Shown here: positions 1 to 8,171 of the stretch, piece after piece | Layout of the letters: every line of letters begins with the position of its first letter | How positions within the stretch are numbered: the first letter of the stretch is position 1 | NCBI GenBank assembly: GCA_025361425.1 | Contig: JANYAH010000322.1 | Location: 1-38,034, forward strand | From: Candidatus Solibacter sp. | GTDB taxonomy: Bacteria > Acidobacteriota > Terriglobia > Bryobacterales > Bryobacteraceae | Direction of reading: 5' to 3' | Length of the DNA stretch: 38,034 nt | Notes under the pieces: model-generated | Told to the model about the DNA's origin: nothing | Database searches by the model: none | Seen by the model: only the letters and a program-made list of their open reading frames with translations | Program-made: the position numbers and the translations under genes

Positions 1-74
1 TCGCTCTTGAGCACTCTGGTAAAGCACACGAAGCCTCGAAGGCGGCAAACGACAAATCCGGACAGCAGAAGTAA
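1..74 (+). CDS. 3' end of an unidentified gene (partial)
   Basis: The window opens inside a reading frame (third frame) that ends at TAA 72-74. The 23 visible residues end in a very hydrophilic Lys/Ala/Ser/His-rich tail (KAHEASKAANDKSGQQK), which looks like the end of an amphipathic helical protein. A strong hairpin at 92-127 follows the stop by 17 bases, as expected for the end of a transcription unit. The other two forward frames give an early stop or an unconvincing Arg-rich peptide. The gene cannot be identified from this fragment. Confidence 0.5.
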   Translation, partial: ALEHSGKAHEASKAANDKSGQQK

Positions 75-91
75 CCTGTAGCTCGAATAAC

Positions 92-127
92 CCTTACGGT
101 GGCCATACAGGTTTGGCCACCGTAAGG
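92..127. terminator. 14-bp perfect inverted repeat, probable terminator or mRNA 3' stabiliser
   Basis: The left arm CCTTACGGTGGCCA (92-105) is perfectly complementary to TGGCCACCGTAAGG (114-127), with an 8-base loop. It lies just after the stop codon of the partial upstream gene. There is no T-run after the right arm, so it is not a canonical intrinsic terminator. It may block 3' exonucleases or act bidirectionally. Confidence 0.55.
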
Positions 128-881
128 CCATCAGCGACGAAATGGCACCCCCCACGGGGAGCCACGCGATCATTCAGAAGCCAGGGCTGGCTCAATTTCG
201 CGGGCCGGCGCGTCCAGCAGGCTGGCATTCCGCAGCTCCGGTAGTGTGCCCCGGACGTTTTCGCACAACTCTGCGGCGCTCCAGGTGGCGCCCGTCGGGA
301 TAGCACAAGTCAAAGCGGAAAATCCCCCAGTGCTGCAGCGCAGGAATTGCCATAGGGAGAAGTACTTTCTGCCGTCGCGGTCCTGCCGGGTGCCATTCCA
401 GACGGCCAACTAGCCGGAGCAGGTTGTTTCGGTGGACAGAGGCGCAACCTACATCGCGCGGCGCTGGATGCGGTCAGCAGCCGTGCTGCTCGCAGTGGGT
501 CAGAAACCTCGCCCGCAGAGAGTAGCAAAAGTTGCGAGCCGTTTCCGCGGACTTCCGCGCGTGCTGGCGTTCGCCCTCGCTGGCCGCGAGTTCAAGGTCT
601 TCGGCCGCGATATTTCCTTCGTTCGCGGCCAGTGCGAATGCCAGAATGATGTGGTCTCTTTCCGTGCAACTCATCAGGTGTCAATCTCCCGCCTCTCGCG
701 ATCGGGGCGAGGCATTTCGAATTTTGCCGCGAATTGTCATAAGCGGCAAGTCCTCAAAGGAGTGAGTGGATATGTACTGCTTGGTTAACAGGGTTCTACG
801 TTAATCGGATATGGGTGTACCGGTAGCGGCGTGGTGTGCTTGCACTTGGGTTTTGAGATTAGCACACTGGAGGGAATGCAC
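128..881. other. gene-poor stretch upstream of the GH127 gene
   Basis: About 750 bases lie between the hairpin and the GH127 gene. Short frames on both strands overlap each other and mostly lack a convincing ribosome-binding site or family signature. The only one with some merit is the minus-strand frame at 474-674, listed separately. The last 100 bases before the GH127 start presumably hold its promoter, but I see no convincing -35/-10 pair. No RNA gene or further long repeat is visible. Confidence 0.5.
474..674 (-). CDS. possible small acidic helical protein (66 aa), hypothetical
   Basis: An ATG-initiated frame has a GGGAG stretch about ten bases upstream of the start. The product would be small, Ala/Glu-rich and mostly helical, opening with MSCTERDHIILAFALAAN, then Glu-rich, and ending Arg/His/Cys-rich. 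Short proteins that start with a Ser/Thr-x-Glu-Arg segment are, as I remember it, common in Acidobacteriota, but I do not recognise this family. Overlapping frames on both strands are nearly as long, so coding status is uncertain. It would be transcribed away from the GH127 gene. Confidence 0.3.
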   Translation of the reverse strand: MSCTERDHIILAFALAANEGNIAAEDLELAASEGERQHARKSAETARNFCYSLRARFLTHCEQHGC

Positions 882-2798
882 ATGCGATCTCTCTTACCGT
901 TCTTAGCGATTGCCGCGATTGCCACACCGGGCGCGCAGGCGGCGTCCGCGCCAGTGGCCAACCGGAGCCCGCTGCAGCCCAACGCGTTCAACGCCCTGCC
1001 GCTGGGCTCTGTGATGCCGCAGGGGTGGCTGCGGGAGCAACTGCGCTTGCAGGCGCTAGGGCTGAGCGGGCATCTCGACGAGTTCTGGCCGGACCTCGGC
1101 CCACAGAGCGCCTGGCTGGGCGGGAGCGGCGAGGGGTGGGAGCGCGGGCCGTATTTCCTGGATGGCCTGGTGCCGCTGGCCTATCTCACCAAAGATGCGG
1201 TGTTGGTCGCCAAGGTGAAGAAGTGGATGGATTGGGCGCTGGAACACCAGCAGCCCGATGGCGCCATCGGCCCCGTGAAGAATCTGGACTGGTGGCCGAA
1301 CTACGTGATGCTCAAGGCGCTGATGCAGTACCAGGAAGCGTCGGGCGACGCGCGCGTGATTCCGCTGATGGAAAAATACTTCGCCTATCAGGCGCGTCAC
1401 ATGGATGAGCGCCCGCTCAAGGAGTGGGCCATCTTCCGCTGGCACGATGAAGTGTTGAGCGTGCTCTGGCTCTACAACCGCAACGGGGACCGCGCGCTGC
1501 TGGACCTGGCCCGCAAGCTGCATACCCAGGGGCACGATTGGCAGGCGCAGTTCGCGGACTTCAAAACCAAGGAGAGGGTGGCGCGTGCCGCGACGAACCT
1601 CTCGACGCACGGCGTGAACAACGCCATGGCCATGAAGGCGGCCGCGGTGTGGTGGTTGGTCACCGGCGAGAAAGGCGACCGCGCCAGCTTGTACCAGATG
1701 CTCGACGCGCTGGACCGCTACCACGGGCAGCCCTCGGGAATCTTCAGTGCGGACGAACATTACGCCGGGCGCGACCCCTCGCAGGGAACGGAGTTGTGCG
1801 CCGTGGTGGAAGCCATGTTCTCGCTGGAGACGGATATGGCGATTCTGGGCGACGCGGCGTTTGGCGACCGCCTGGAAAAAATCGCCTACAACGCACTGCC
1901 GGCGACGCTGAGCGCGGACCTATGGTCCCATCAGTACGATCAGCAGGCCAACCAGGTAATGTGCTCGATCTCCAATCGGCGGTGGGCCACCAACGGTCCG
2001 GAGAGCAACATTTTCGGATTGGAGCCGAATTTCGGCTGCTGCACGGCGAACATGCATCAGGGTTGGCCGAAACTCGCAGCCAGCCTGTGGATGGCGACGG
2101 TGGATGGCGGGCTCGCGGCGGTGGTGTACGGTCCCAGCGAAGTCACCACCACGGTGCGCGGCGGCACGGCGGTGACCGTCGAGGAAGTGACGGACTATCC
2201 GTTTCGCGAAGCGGTATCGCTGGCGGTGAAGATGTCCGGTACGGCGCGCTTCCCGCTTGTCTTGCGGATTCCGGGGTGGGCCGCGGCGGCGAGCGTTACG
2301 GTGAACGGGCAGCCGGTCGCCGGGGTAAAGGCGGGCGAGTTCCTGCGCGTCGACCGCGAGTGGAAGAATGCGGACCGCGTGGAATTGCGTTTTCCCATGG
2401 CGGTGCGGACCTCCACGTGGTTCAACAATTCCGTGGCCGTGGAGCGCGGCCCGCTGGTGTACTCGCTGAAGATGGGCGAAAGCTGGCACAAGATCAAGCA
2501 GACGGGTCCGGCGGCGGATTGGGAAGTGTACCCCACCACTCCGTGGAACTACGCTTTGGTGAAAGGGCCTTTTCAAGTGACGGAGAAGGCGATTGCGCGG
2601 CAACCGTATACCGCCGATGCGGCGCCGGTGGAGATCACGACGAAGGCGCGGCGCTTGCCGCAATGGACTCTGGTGGACGATTCGCCGGGCGTGCTGCCCG
2701 TGAGTCCGGTGACCACCAAGCGGGCGGAAGAAACCGTGACGCTAGTGCCCTATGGTGCGGCGAAGCTACGCATCACCGCGTTCCCGTGGATGGAGTGA
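882..2798 (+). CDS. secreted glycoside hydrolase family 127 (DUF1680), beta-L-arabinofuranosidase-like
   Basis: This is a 638-residue protein of the DUF1680/GH127 family, retaining enzymes that release beta-L-arabinofuranose from plant glycans and hydroxyproline-linked arabinans. The chosen ATG (882) has GGAGGG at 869-874; the ATG at 876 is too close to it. Residues 1-22 form a signal peptide (MRSLLPFLAIAAIA, Ala-x-Ala cleavage region), so the enzyme is exported. The body is an (alpha/alpha)6 barrel. The family's unusual cysteine centre is present: Glu304-Leu-Cys306 (ELCAVVE) and the Cys386-Cys387 pair (FGCCTANMHQGWPK). These correspond to the Glu/Cys and paired Cys ligands known from HypBA1, where Cys is the nucleophile. 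The C-terminal half is the beta-sandwich part. It stands alone, followed by a repeat hairpin. The substrate could differ within the family. Confidence 0.9.
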   Translation: MRSLLPFLAIAAIATPGAQAASAPVANRSPLQPNAFNALPLGSVMPQGWLREQLRLQALGLSGHLDEFWPDLGPQSAWLGGSGEGWERGPYFLDGLVPLAYLTKDAVLVAKVKKWMDWALEHQQPDGAIGPVKNLDWWPNYVMLKALMQYQEASGDARVIPLMEKYFAYQARHMDERPLKEWAIFRWHDEVLSVLWLYNRNGDRALLDLARKLHTQGHDWQAQFADFKTKERVARAATNLSTHGVNNAMAMKAAAVWWLVTGEKGDRASLYQMLDALDRYHGQPSGIFSADEHYAGRDPSQGTELCAVVEAMFSLETDMAILGDAAFGDRLEKIAYNALPATLSADLWSHQYDQQANQVMCSISNRRWATNGPESNIFGLEPNFGCCTANMHQGWPKLAASLWMATVDGGLAAVVYGPSEVTTTVRGGTAVTVEEVTDYPFREAVSLAVKMSGTARFPLVLRIPGWAAAASVTVNGQPVAGVKAGEFLRVDREWKNADRVELRFPMAVRTSTWFNNSVAVERGPLVYSLKMGESWHKIKQTGPAADWEVYPTTPWNYALVKGPFQVTEKAIARQPYTADAAPVEITTKARRLPQWTLVDDSPGVLPVSPVTTKRAEETVTLVPYGAAKLRITAFPWME

Positions 2799-2808
2799 AC
2801 CTTCGAGC

Positions 2809-2845
2809 GTAGGACAGGCCTCCGGACCGGCCTCCGGACCTGTCC
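2809..2845. repeat. intergenic hairpin containing a 2 x 12-bp tandem repeat
   Basis: The 12-mer GGCCTCCGGACC occurs twice in tandem (2817-2828, 2829-2840). The unit is enclosed by the inverted pair GGACAGG (2812-2818) and CCTGTCC (2839-2845). It begins GTAGGACAGG (2809-2818), the same ten bases that start the repeat at 12828. It lies 11 bases after the GH127 stop and may end that transcript. It looks like a small dispersed, REP-like element. Confidence 0.6.
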
Positions 2846-2909
2846 CTGGAGTTTCTCAAGGTCTTTCGCATTCTCACAGTACTAGACGATACAGGTACTC
2901 CGACGGGTT

Positions 2910-3422
2910 GTGCGGCGCGGATTGGCGCGGCCTAATGGACTGGTGTTCGCACTGATTCTACTTTTTGCGGCGGCGGCAACCACGCGGCCGGCGGTGGTAC
3001 CACGGCCCGCGCCAGCCAAGGCTCTGGGCGCTTGTTCGGCAGTGACGGCGGCCGACCTGGAGCGCGCGCTGGGACTCGGGTTCGGGCGCGGGCAGGAGGA
3101 GAGCCGCGGCGCCGAATCGACCTGCGACTACGGAGCGGGGAATGGACAGGTCTCGATTACGATTCAGCGCCTCAGCGCCAAGCTGAACATTCCGGCGGAG
3201 ATCGAGAGCCTGAAGGAGAGCATTCCGGAATCCACCGTACGCATGAGTTCGGGATTGGGCAGCACAGCGTTCTTCCTGGACATCGCGGGCGCGGGGACGC
3301 AGTTGCACGTGATTCGAGACGATCGCGATTACGTGATGGTCTCGATTCTAGGCTTCGGCGACGCAGCGGCGGTCTCCGCGGCGGCGGAGCGAATGGCGCG
3401 CGCGGCGCTCGGGCGGATATAA
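2910..3422 (+). CDS. small secreted protein, conserved hypothetical (DUF3558-like fold possible)
   Basis: The product is 170 aa from a GTG start. An Arg-rich n-region (MRRGLARPNG) is followed by a hydrophobic stretch (about residues 11-23), consistent with an uncleaved anchor or signal peptide. The mature part has two widely spaced Cys (ACSAVTAADL and STCDYGA) that could form a disulfide, then an alternating beta pattern (QVSITIQRL, LHVIRDDRDYVMVSIL) and a final helix. A 'C-x-T/S ... ALG ... CxY' layout is shared by many small exported proteins of the DUF3558 type, but the match is weak. Its end faces the convergent 1100-aa gene 62 bases away. Confidence 0.6.
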   Translation: MRRGLARPNGLVFALILLFAAAATTRPAVVPRPAPAKALGACSAVTAADLERALGLGFGRGQEESRGAESTCDYGAGNGQVSITIQRLSAKLNIPAEIESLKESIPESTVRMSSGLGSTAFFLDIAGAGTQLHVIRDDRDYVMVSILGFGDAAAVSAAAERMARAALGRI

Positions 3423-3484
3423 CCCAGCGGCAACCCGCCGAGGTTCTTCTTTTATTCGCTTATTGCGGTCCATGGACCGGCACC

Positions 3485-6400
3485 TTACCGCCACGCGCAG
3501 AGCGAATCGGTATAAGCGGCGGAGCCATCGCGCAGCCAGGCGTCGAGTTGCGCGGGCTCTTTCAATTGCTGGCCGCGCCGTCGCGGCACCGCGATGAAAC
3601 GGCAGTGCAGTTCCGGGAGCGCGGTCATATCGCCCCACAGCTTCTCAAATTGCACCACGGGGAAGACGTCCTCCTGCCCCTTCCCCCAGCGCTTCTTCAC
3701 GTCCTTGAGAGTGATGTAGGTGGGCATGCGCGCGGCCACGGCGCGCACCGCATGGTTGACCCGGGCGCTATCGGCGAGCGCCTCGCGCGTCAGGCCGAAG
3801 ACATCCAGCAAGCAGTCGATATCCACCCAATAGGTGGCGCTGTTGTAGTAAGAAAGGCGGGATTCCAGTTCGTCGTCGGGCAGGGCCAGGCCCTCCACCA
3901 GGCGCGCGCGACCATCCACCCGGGCCAGTCCGCCGCCGCGATCTTCCAAATGGCGCGCGATCACTTCGGTGGTGAGTCCCGCGCCGCTGGCGATGTGCTG
4001 GCCCAGCAGCGCGGCGTCCACATCCACCGCGGCGGTATCGACGTTGTGTACCAATAGATAGTTCAGGCGCGGGCGCTCCGCGAGAAGGCGAAGCAGCGTG
4101 CCGTTGCGCAGCAGGTTGGGCACTTCATACCAGTGCCCCACCGGATGCAGGCACTGCATCGGCAGATTGTCCGTATAGTTGGAGCCCTCGCCCGCCTGCG
4201 CGGCCCACTTGATGAGCGCGGCGTGCAGGCCCTCGCGCACCTTCTGCGCCTGCTCATCCAGCATCTGTTGCGGCATCTCTTCCCAGGCGAAGCGCAGGTC
4301 GCGCTCCATGGGGACCATGCGCAGGCCAATGATGCGCCCGGGCGAGAGCAGCAGCGGCCCGGGGTAATGGTAGTTGTCCTCGCTGGCGAGATGCTGCGCA
4401 ACGGCATCATGCGTCAGGTAGCTGGTGGTGACGATGTGCGGTAACAGCGTGCCGCATTCGCGGCCCACGCGCAGGCTCTTGGCCAGATGCGTTTCGATGA
4501 AGTTGCGATGCCGCCCGCCGAGCTTGCAGAACGGGTTGAGCGCCTTGACCGCGCCCGCGCCCTTAGTCCAACGGCTGCCCACCCCGCCGGCGAGAGTGAC
4601 CACGGCGACACGTCCTTCGGCCAGCGCCTGCATGCCGAGCGCGTGATGCCGGGCGTCGAGATCGTCCGGCCCGGCATCTTCGATGCGGCTGGTGACCGGC
4701 AGGCGATTCTGCGCCAGGCCAATGCGGCCGGCACGCAGATCGGTTTGGATCTGCTCGTGCTGTACGCGGTCGAACCCGTGGGTTTCGAGCAATGCCTCCA
4801 GGCTCAGAGCGCGGCCAGCCTGCCCACCCTGCGCGCGCGGCAGCAGGTGATCGAAGAGGTTGTGCACCATGCCGGAAAACTCTTCCACGGTGCGGCAGGC
4901 GGCGGTGAAGCGTTCCAACTCGGCGCGGCGTCCGGCGGAAAGGTTGCGCGCTTCGGTGCGCAACAGCGGAGGCACGGCCAGCGTGTAATACCCGGCGGGC
5001 ATGAGGGCGCCCTCGCCGGTGAGCATCCCGGCCTGGGTGCCGCGCTCGTTGATGGCGAAGTTGTAGACCACCGGTTCCATGGCGAACGGTACGCTGTGCT
5101 CCATGGCGCGTTTGGTTTCGCTCATGATCGCCTGCATGCGCTGCTGCGCTTCGGGCTTGCGGCGCGGGCTGAAGAGGAACCCCATGCCGCCGCCGGACAT
5201 GCCGCCAAGCATCCAGAAGCCCCAGAAATCCTCGCCGAATTCGGCGCGCGCGCGGCGAATCAGCGTGTCGGTATAGAGGTTGCCGGCCCAGGGAATGATG
5301 GCCTGTATGGGCCCGTCGAAGTTCTTCTGGGTACACGCCCCCACGGCGCCGATATCGCCCTGCTCCAGGTGGCTCACCACTTCATCGAGAATGCCGATGG
5401 CCTGCTTGCGGCCCTGCCATTCGGTATCCGAGCGCAGCAGGTATTTCTCGGTCACCATCTCCAGAATGGGCCCCACATCCTGCGCCATGCCGCCATGCAC
5501 CAGCACCAGGCTCTGCTGCAATTTCTCGCGCGTCGCTTGCGGAACCCGGTCAGTGGTGAAGATCTCATGGTTGGGCAGCAGACGTCCGCGGCTGATGCCG
5601 AATTCCGGGTCGCCCTCTCCCGCCTTCACTCCGTGGATCAACTTGATGCCGGGCCATACGCCGCCGGAATCCTGCCAGCCGCCGCCGCTGCCGCCGAGCC
5701 ATTCCCCGAGGATGGCGCGCGCGGCCACCAGGCGGCGGTCGTGCTCCTCAAGCGAACCGGTGAGCGAATGGATCTGGTTGGTGGCGCGCATGCACACCGC
5801 AATCAGGCAAGCCAGCAAATTGGTGGAGACAGCGAGGCGCGAGCCCTTCGGAATGTCGTTCACCTTACTGACAATTTCGATGCCGTGGCCGGGCTTGCCG
5901 GTGAGCCGCGCCAGCAGCTCGGAGAGCGGCTGCGTTGCGCCCTCCATGCCCGGCGGCACGAGTCCGCTAGAAATCACGGCGGCCTTCAACAGGCCGAGAT
6001 AGTCGCGCGCGAAATCGAAGACTTCGGCGATCGAGGTGACGTCGGCAGAGGCTCCCAGATCCACGCTGGTGAGGCGCAGCACGGGCTCGTCGATGACGCG
6101 GAAGTAGGCTTCCACTGGCGGTTTCGGCAGCGCATCCGGCGCGGCCGCACTGCGCACGGCGAGATCGATCGAGATGTTCAGCACCCTGGCGCCTTCGGGG
6201 AAATCCATTCCCAGGAAGAAAATGTCACTCCAGCCGCTGTGGGTCAGGTCCATACGGACGGGCGTGGTTTCGCGCAGGATGGGAAAGATGGGCGCGCCGG
6301 CGAGCAGTTCGGGGCGGAGGCAGAGCGGGTAATCGGCGGGATGTCCGGCGCGGAACATCCACTGGTTGCCGCGCACGCCGCGCACGCTGCGACGCACCTG

Positions 6401-6787
6401 GTCGGCCAGCGTCTGGAAGGCGAGCGAACGGTAGCCGGCGGCGAGGGCGCTAGAGATGGCGGCGCTGGGGCCGTGTTCAGTTTGCGCGGCCAGGAAGACA
6501 TCGATGGCCTCTTCGAAGCGGCGCTGGAGCAGGTTGGAATATCCGGCGAAGGGAATCTGCGCGGGCCTTTGGGCGGCGGGGCGCAGCGGAATGTGGAAGC
6601 GGTGGATGGCGTAGAGAAAGAAGAGCGCGCGCACGCGTTCGTAGAGGTTGTCGCTGGTGCGGCGGAAGCGGTCGAGCGCCTGGCACTCGGCGAGTAACTC
6701 TTCGAGTGGTAAGGGGCGGCACAGGGCATCGAGCGAGCGGTCGCGCGGCTCGCCGCTGGCAGTAATCACGTCGCTGAGCAGGCTCAC
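3485..6787 (-). CDS. fusion of fucokinase-like GHMP kinase and UDPGP-family nucleotidyltransferase (1100 aa)
   Basis: This appears to be a bifunctional sugar-1-phosphate/nucleotide-sugar enzyme. Residues 1-150 are an unassigned helical region. About 178-660 resemble the GHMP kinase part of L-fucokinases and Fkp: [11 protein letters not shown] near 178-188 parallels the 'DLAGGWSDTP' sugar-binding opening, [11 protein letters not shown] follows, and [12 protein letters not shown] near 525-535 parallels the C-terminal Gly-rich motif. The ATP loop, usually PxGSGLGTSS, reads [10 protein letters not shown] (from Pro313), a strong departure from consensus. About 700-1100 look like the UDPGP family, with the nucleotide loop [12 protein letters not shown] from Leu732. 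In Bacteroides Fkp the pyrophosphorylase is N-terminal, so the order here is reversed. The GTG start overlaps the upstream gene's stop as GTGA, implying coupling. The substrate is unknown and kinase activity is uncertain. Confidence 0.65.
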   Translation of the reverse strand: MSLLSDVITASGEPRDRSLDALCRPLPLEELLAECQALDRFRRTSDNLYERVRALFFLYAIHRFHIPLRPAAQRPAQIPFAGYSNLLQRRFEEAIDVFLAAQTEHGPSAAISSALAAGYRSLAFQTLADQVRRSVRGVRGNQWMFRAGHPADYPLCLRPELLAGAPIFPILRETTPVRMDLTHSGWSDIFFLGMDFPEGARVLNISIDLAVRSAAAPDALPKPPVEAYFRVIDEPVLRLTSVDLGASADVTSIAEVFDFARDYLGLLKAAVISSGLVPPGMEGATQPLSELLARLTGKPGHGIEIVSKVNDIPKGSRLAVSTNLLACLIAVCMRATNQIHSLTGSLEEHDRRLVAARAILGEWLGGSGGGWQDSGGVWPGIKLIHGVKAGEGDPEFGISRGRLLPNHEIFTTDRVPQATREKLQQSLVLVHGGMAQDVGPILEMVTEKYLLRSDTEWQGRKQAIGILDEVVSHLEQGDIGAVGACTQKNFDGPIQAIIPWAGNLYTDTLIRRARAEFGEDFWGFWMLGGMSGGGMGFLFSPRRKPEAQQRMQAIMSETKRAMEHSVPFAMEPVVYNFAINERGTQAGMLTGEGALMPAGYYTLAVPPLLRTEARNLSAGRRAELERFTAACRTVEEFSGMVHNLFDHLLPRAQGGQAGRALSLEALLETHGFDRVQHEQIQTDLRAGRIGLAQNRLPVTSRIEDAGPDDLDARHHALGMQALAEGRVAVVTLAGGVGSRWTKGAGAVKALNPFCKLGGRHRNFIETHLAKSLRVGRECGTLLPHIVTTSYLTHDAVAQHLASEDNYHYPGPLLLSPGRIIGLRMVPMERDLRFAWEEMPQQMLDEQAQKVREGLHAALIKWAAQAGEGSNYTDNLPMQCLHPVGHWYEVPNLLRNGTLLRLLAERPRLNYLLVHNVDTAAVDVDAALLGQHIASGAGLTTEVIARHLEDRGGGLARVDGRARLVEGLALPDDELESRLSYYNSATYWVDIDCLLDVFGLTREALADSARVNHAVRAVAARMPTYITLKDVKKRWGKGQEDVFPVVQFEKLWGDMTALPELHCRFIAVPRRRGQQLKEPAQLDAWLRDGSAAYTDSLCAWR

Positions 6788-7632
6788 TGGCGGGTTCCTT
6801 CCGCGGCGGCATGCAATTCGCGGTCGGCCAGGAGTTCGAGCATCTGGGAGAGCACCTGCGCGCGATCCCGCCCGTTGAGGGCCAGCGCCAACTGGGCCAC
6901 CAGCAGACCGTAGCGCGCACCCAGATCGTAGCGGCGGCCTTCGTCTTCCAGCGCGAGGTACTGTTCATGCCGCGCCAGTTCGGCCAGCGCGGCGGAAAGC
7001 GTGGGCGCGCCCTTTTCCAGCAGTTCCATCACCGCGGGGGTGAGCACGTGGATGCCGAAGAAGCAGAGGTAGTAGCCGGCGCGAATACCGGGCACCATGA
7101 GACGCTGCTCGGCTTCGGTGGGGGTGGGCTTCTCGATGACGGTATCGATGCGGTAGAGGTCGCTGCGGCCTGTGACGCGGCGTCCGGCGACGGTGCCGAA
7201 GCGCGGCAGCAGGCTCTCACGCGTGGGCTGCACGCCGGAGACGGAGCACTCCGCGGCTTCGGCGAGAGAGACCAGGCGGCGCGTGGAGGGCTCCGGCCCC
7301 GCGGAAACGTAGAGATGGTCGCCCACCATGTGGAGGAAGGCGTCGGCGCCGGTGAAATCGCGGGCACACAGGATGGCGTTGCCATAGCCCGCGGGCGCAG
7401 GCTGGGGGACGAAGCGCACGGCGGACGCGTGCCGGCCGGCGGCGTCGGCGTAGCGGGCCTCGTCGCCCGGCCAGACGACTACACAGATCTCCTCGACGTT
7501 GGCCGCGAGGGCCTGCTCGATCAGGATGCAGAGTACGGGCTTTTCCTGCCCGTCGCGGTCGATCAGGGTCTGTAGCGGCAGCGCGCGCTGGCTCTGGCCG
7601 GCGGCGGTAATGACAGCTCTTTTGATGCGCAA
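6784..7632 (-). CDS. NTP-transferase (GalU/RfbA-like sugar-1-phosphate nucleotidyltransferase)
   Basis: This is a 282-aa protein of the nucleotidyl transferase superfamily, which makes NDP-sugars from sugar-1-phosphates. I chose the TTG at 7632 because the conserved first strand and loop ([18 protein letters not shown]) begin there and GGGAG lies about six bases upstream; longer versions add unconserved sequence. Visible family features are the N-terminal AAG loop (AAGQSQR, with Gly-x-Gly-x-Arg degenerate), [16 protein letters not shown] (GalU-like 'QxxxxGxGxA'), and VGDHLYV, the metal/substrate Asp motif. The C-terminus carries a helix ([21 protein letters not shown]). It ends in a GTGA overlap with the kinase/pyrophosphorylase gene, so the two are probably one operon on one sugar pathway. 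The sugar is not predictable. Confidence 0.75.
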   Translation of the reverse strand: MRIKRAVITAAGQSQRALPLQTLIDRDGQEKPVLCILIEQALAANVEEICVVVWPGDEARYADAAGRHASAVRFVPQPAPAGYGNAILCARDFTGADAFLHMVGDHLYVSAGPEPSTRRLVSLAEAAECSVSGVQPTRESLLPRFGTVAGRRVTGRSDLYRIDTVIEKPTPTEAEQRLMVPGIRAGYYLCFFGIHVLTPAVMELLEKGAPTLSAALAELARHEQYLALEDEGRRYDLGARYGLLVAQLALALNGRDRAQVLSQMLELLADRELHAAAEGTRQ

Positions 7633-7883
7633 AGAAGCTCCCGTGTGGGCAGATCCAAGATCTGCCCCGAAGACAATTGTAGCCTTGCGGGGCAATTCGT
7701 AAACAGAAGTACGGCAAAGGCGCAGCCGTTGGTGCTCCGGACCCGCGTCGAGCACGCCGCCGCCATTCTTCCCACCCGGCCAGGCTCTTCTCTTCTAATC
7801 TTCTCCAAACCGGACGCAGCGGGTGCGCGGCTCTACTGCGCAAATTGTGCTACGTTTAGTCTTTCACCTGTATCGGAGGCAAC
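7633..7883. promoter_or_regulatory. divergent intergenic region between the sugar-nucleotide unit and the BMC unit
   Basis: This 251-base non-coding region must hold promoters for both directions. On the plus side GGAGG sits just upstream of the BMC-H ATG (7884), in a clearly AT-richer context than the surrounding genes. On the minus side GGGAG precedes the TTG at 7632. I see no convincing operator palindrome and no unambiguous -35/-10 pair. Sharing one control region suggests the two units could be co-regulated. Confidence 0.5.
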
Positions 7884-8165
7884 ATGGAGGCTCTAGGTCT
7901 CATTGAAACAAAGGGTTTGATCGGCGCAATCGAGGCTGCCGACGCCATGGTCAAGACTGCCAACGTGGTCCTGATCGGCAAGGAATTCGTCGGTGCGGGC
8001 TTGGTCGTAGTGCAGGTTCGCGGCGACGTCGGCGCAGTCAAGGCTGCTACGGACGCGGGCGCGGCCGCGGCCCGTCGCGTCGGTGAGCTGGTGGGCGTCC
8101 ACGTGATTCCCCGCCCGCATGAGGAGGTCGAGAAAATCCTCCCTACGGGCAACAGCAAGAAGTAA
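7884..8165 (+). CDS. BMC-H bacterial microcompartment shell protein
   Basis: At 93 aa it has the exact size of a canonical single-BMC-domain (PduA/EutM/CcmK type) protein, which forms cyclic hexamers that tile microcompartment facets. It opens with the family signature [43 protein letters not shown] and [18 protein letters not shown] then complete the fold. The pore loop would lie in the '[18 protein letters not shown]' region. A strong GGAGG precedes the ATG. The aldehyde dehydrogenase gene starts six bases after its stop, so the two are surely cotranscribed. It is the only shell gene in the window: no BMC-T and no BMC-P/EutN vertex protein is present, so a complete shell would need genes elsewhere. 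Confidence 0.96.
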   Translation: MEALGLIETKGLIGAIEAADAMVKTANVVLIGKEFVGAGLVVVQVRGDVGAVKAATDAGAAAARRVGELVGVHVIPRPHEEVEKILPTGNSKK

Positions 8166-8171
8166 CGGCAC

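Noticed and set aside
170-409. Minus-strand 79-codon frame near the window start
   Set aside because: No ribosome site, no recognisable motif, and it overlaps frames of similar length; not supported as a gene.
1538-2812. Second plus-strand frame (424 codons) inside the GH127 gene
   Set aside because: Out-of-phase shadow, Arg/Gly-rich without motifs; the GH127 frame carries catalytic Glu/Cys residues.
4487-6697. Long plus-strand open frame (736 codons) opposite the kinase/pyrophosphorylase gene
   Set aside because: It is the antisense shadow of a high-GC gene: composition rich in Gly/Ala/His/Gln, no domain motif, no ribosome site, whereas the minus strand shows clear GHMP and UDPGP motifs.
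7633-7755. Longer start for the NTP-transferase gene
   Set aside because: The extension is not family-like and lacks a good ribosome site, while TTG 7632 sits right before the conserved first strand with GGGAG upstream.
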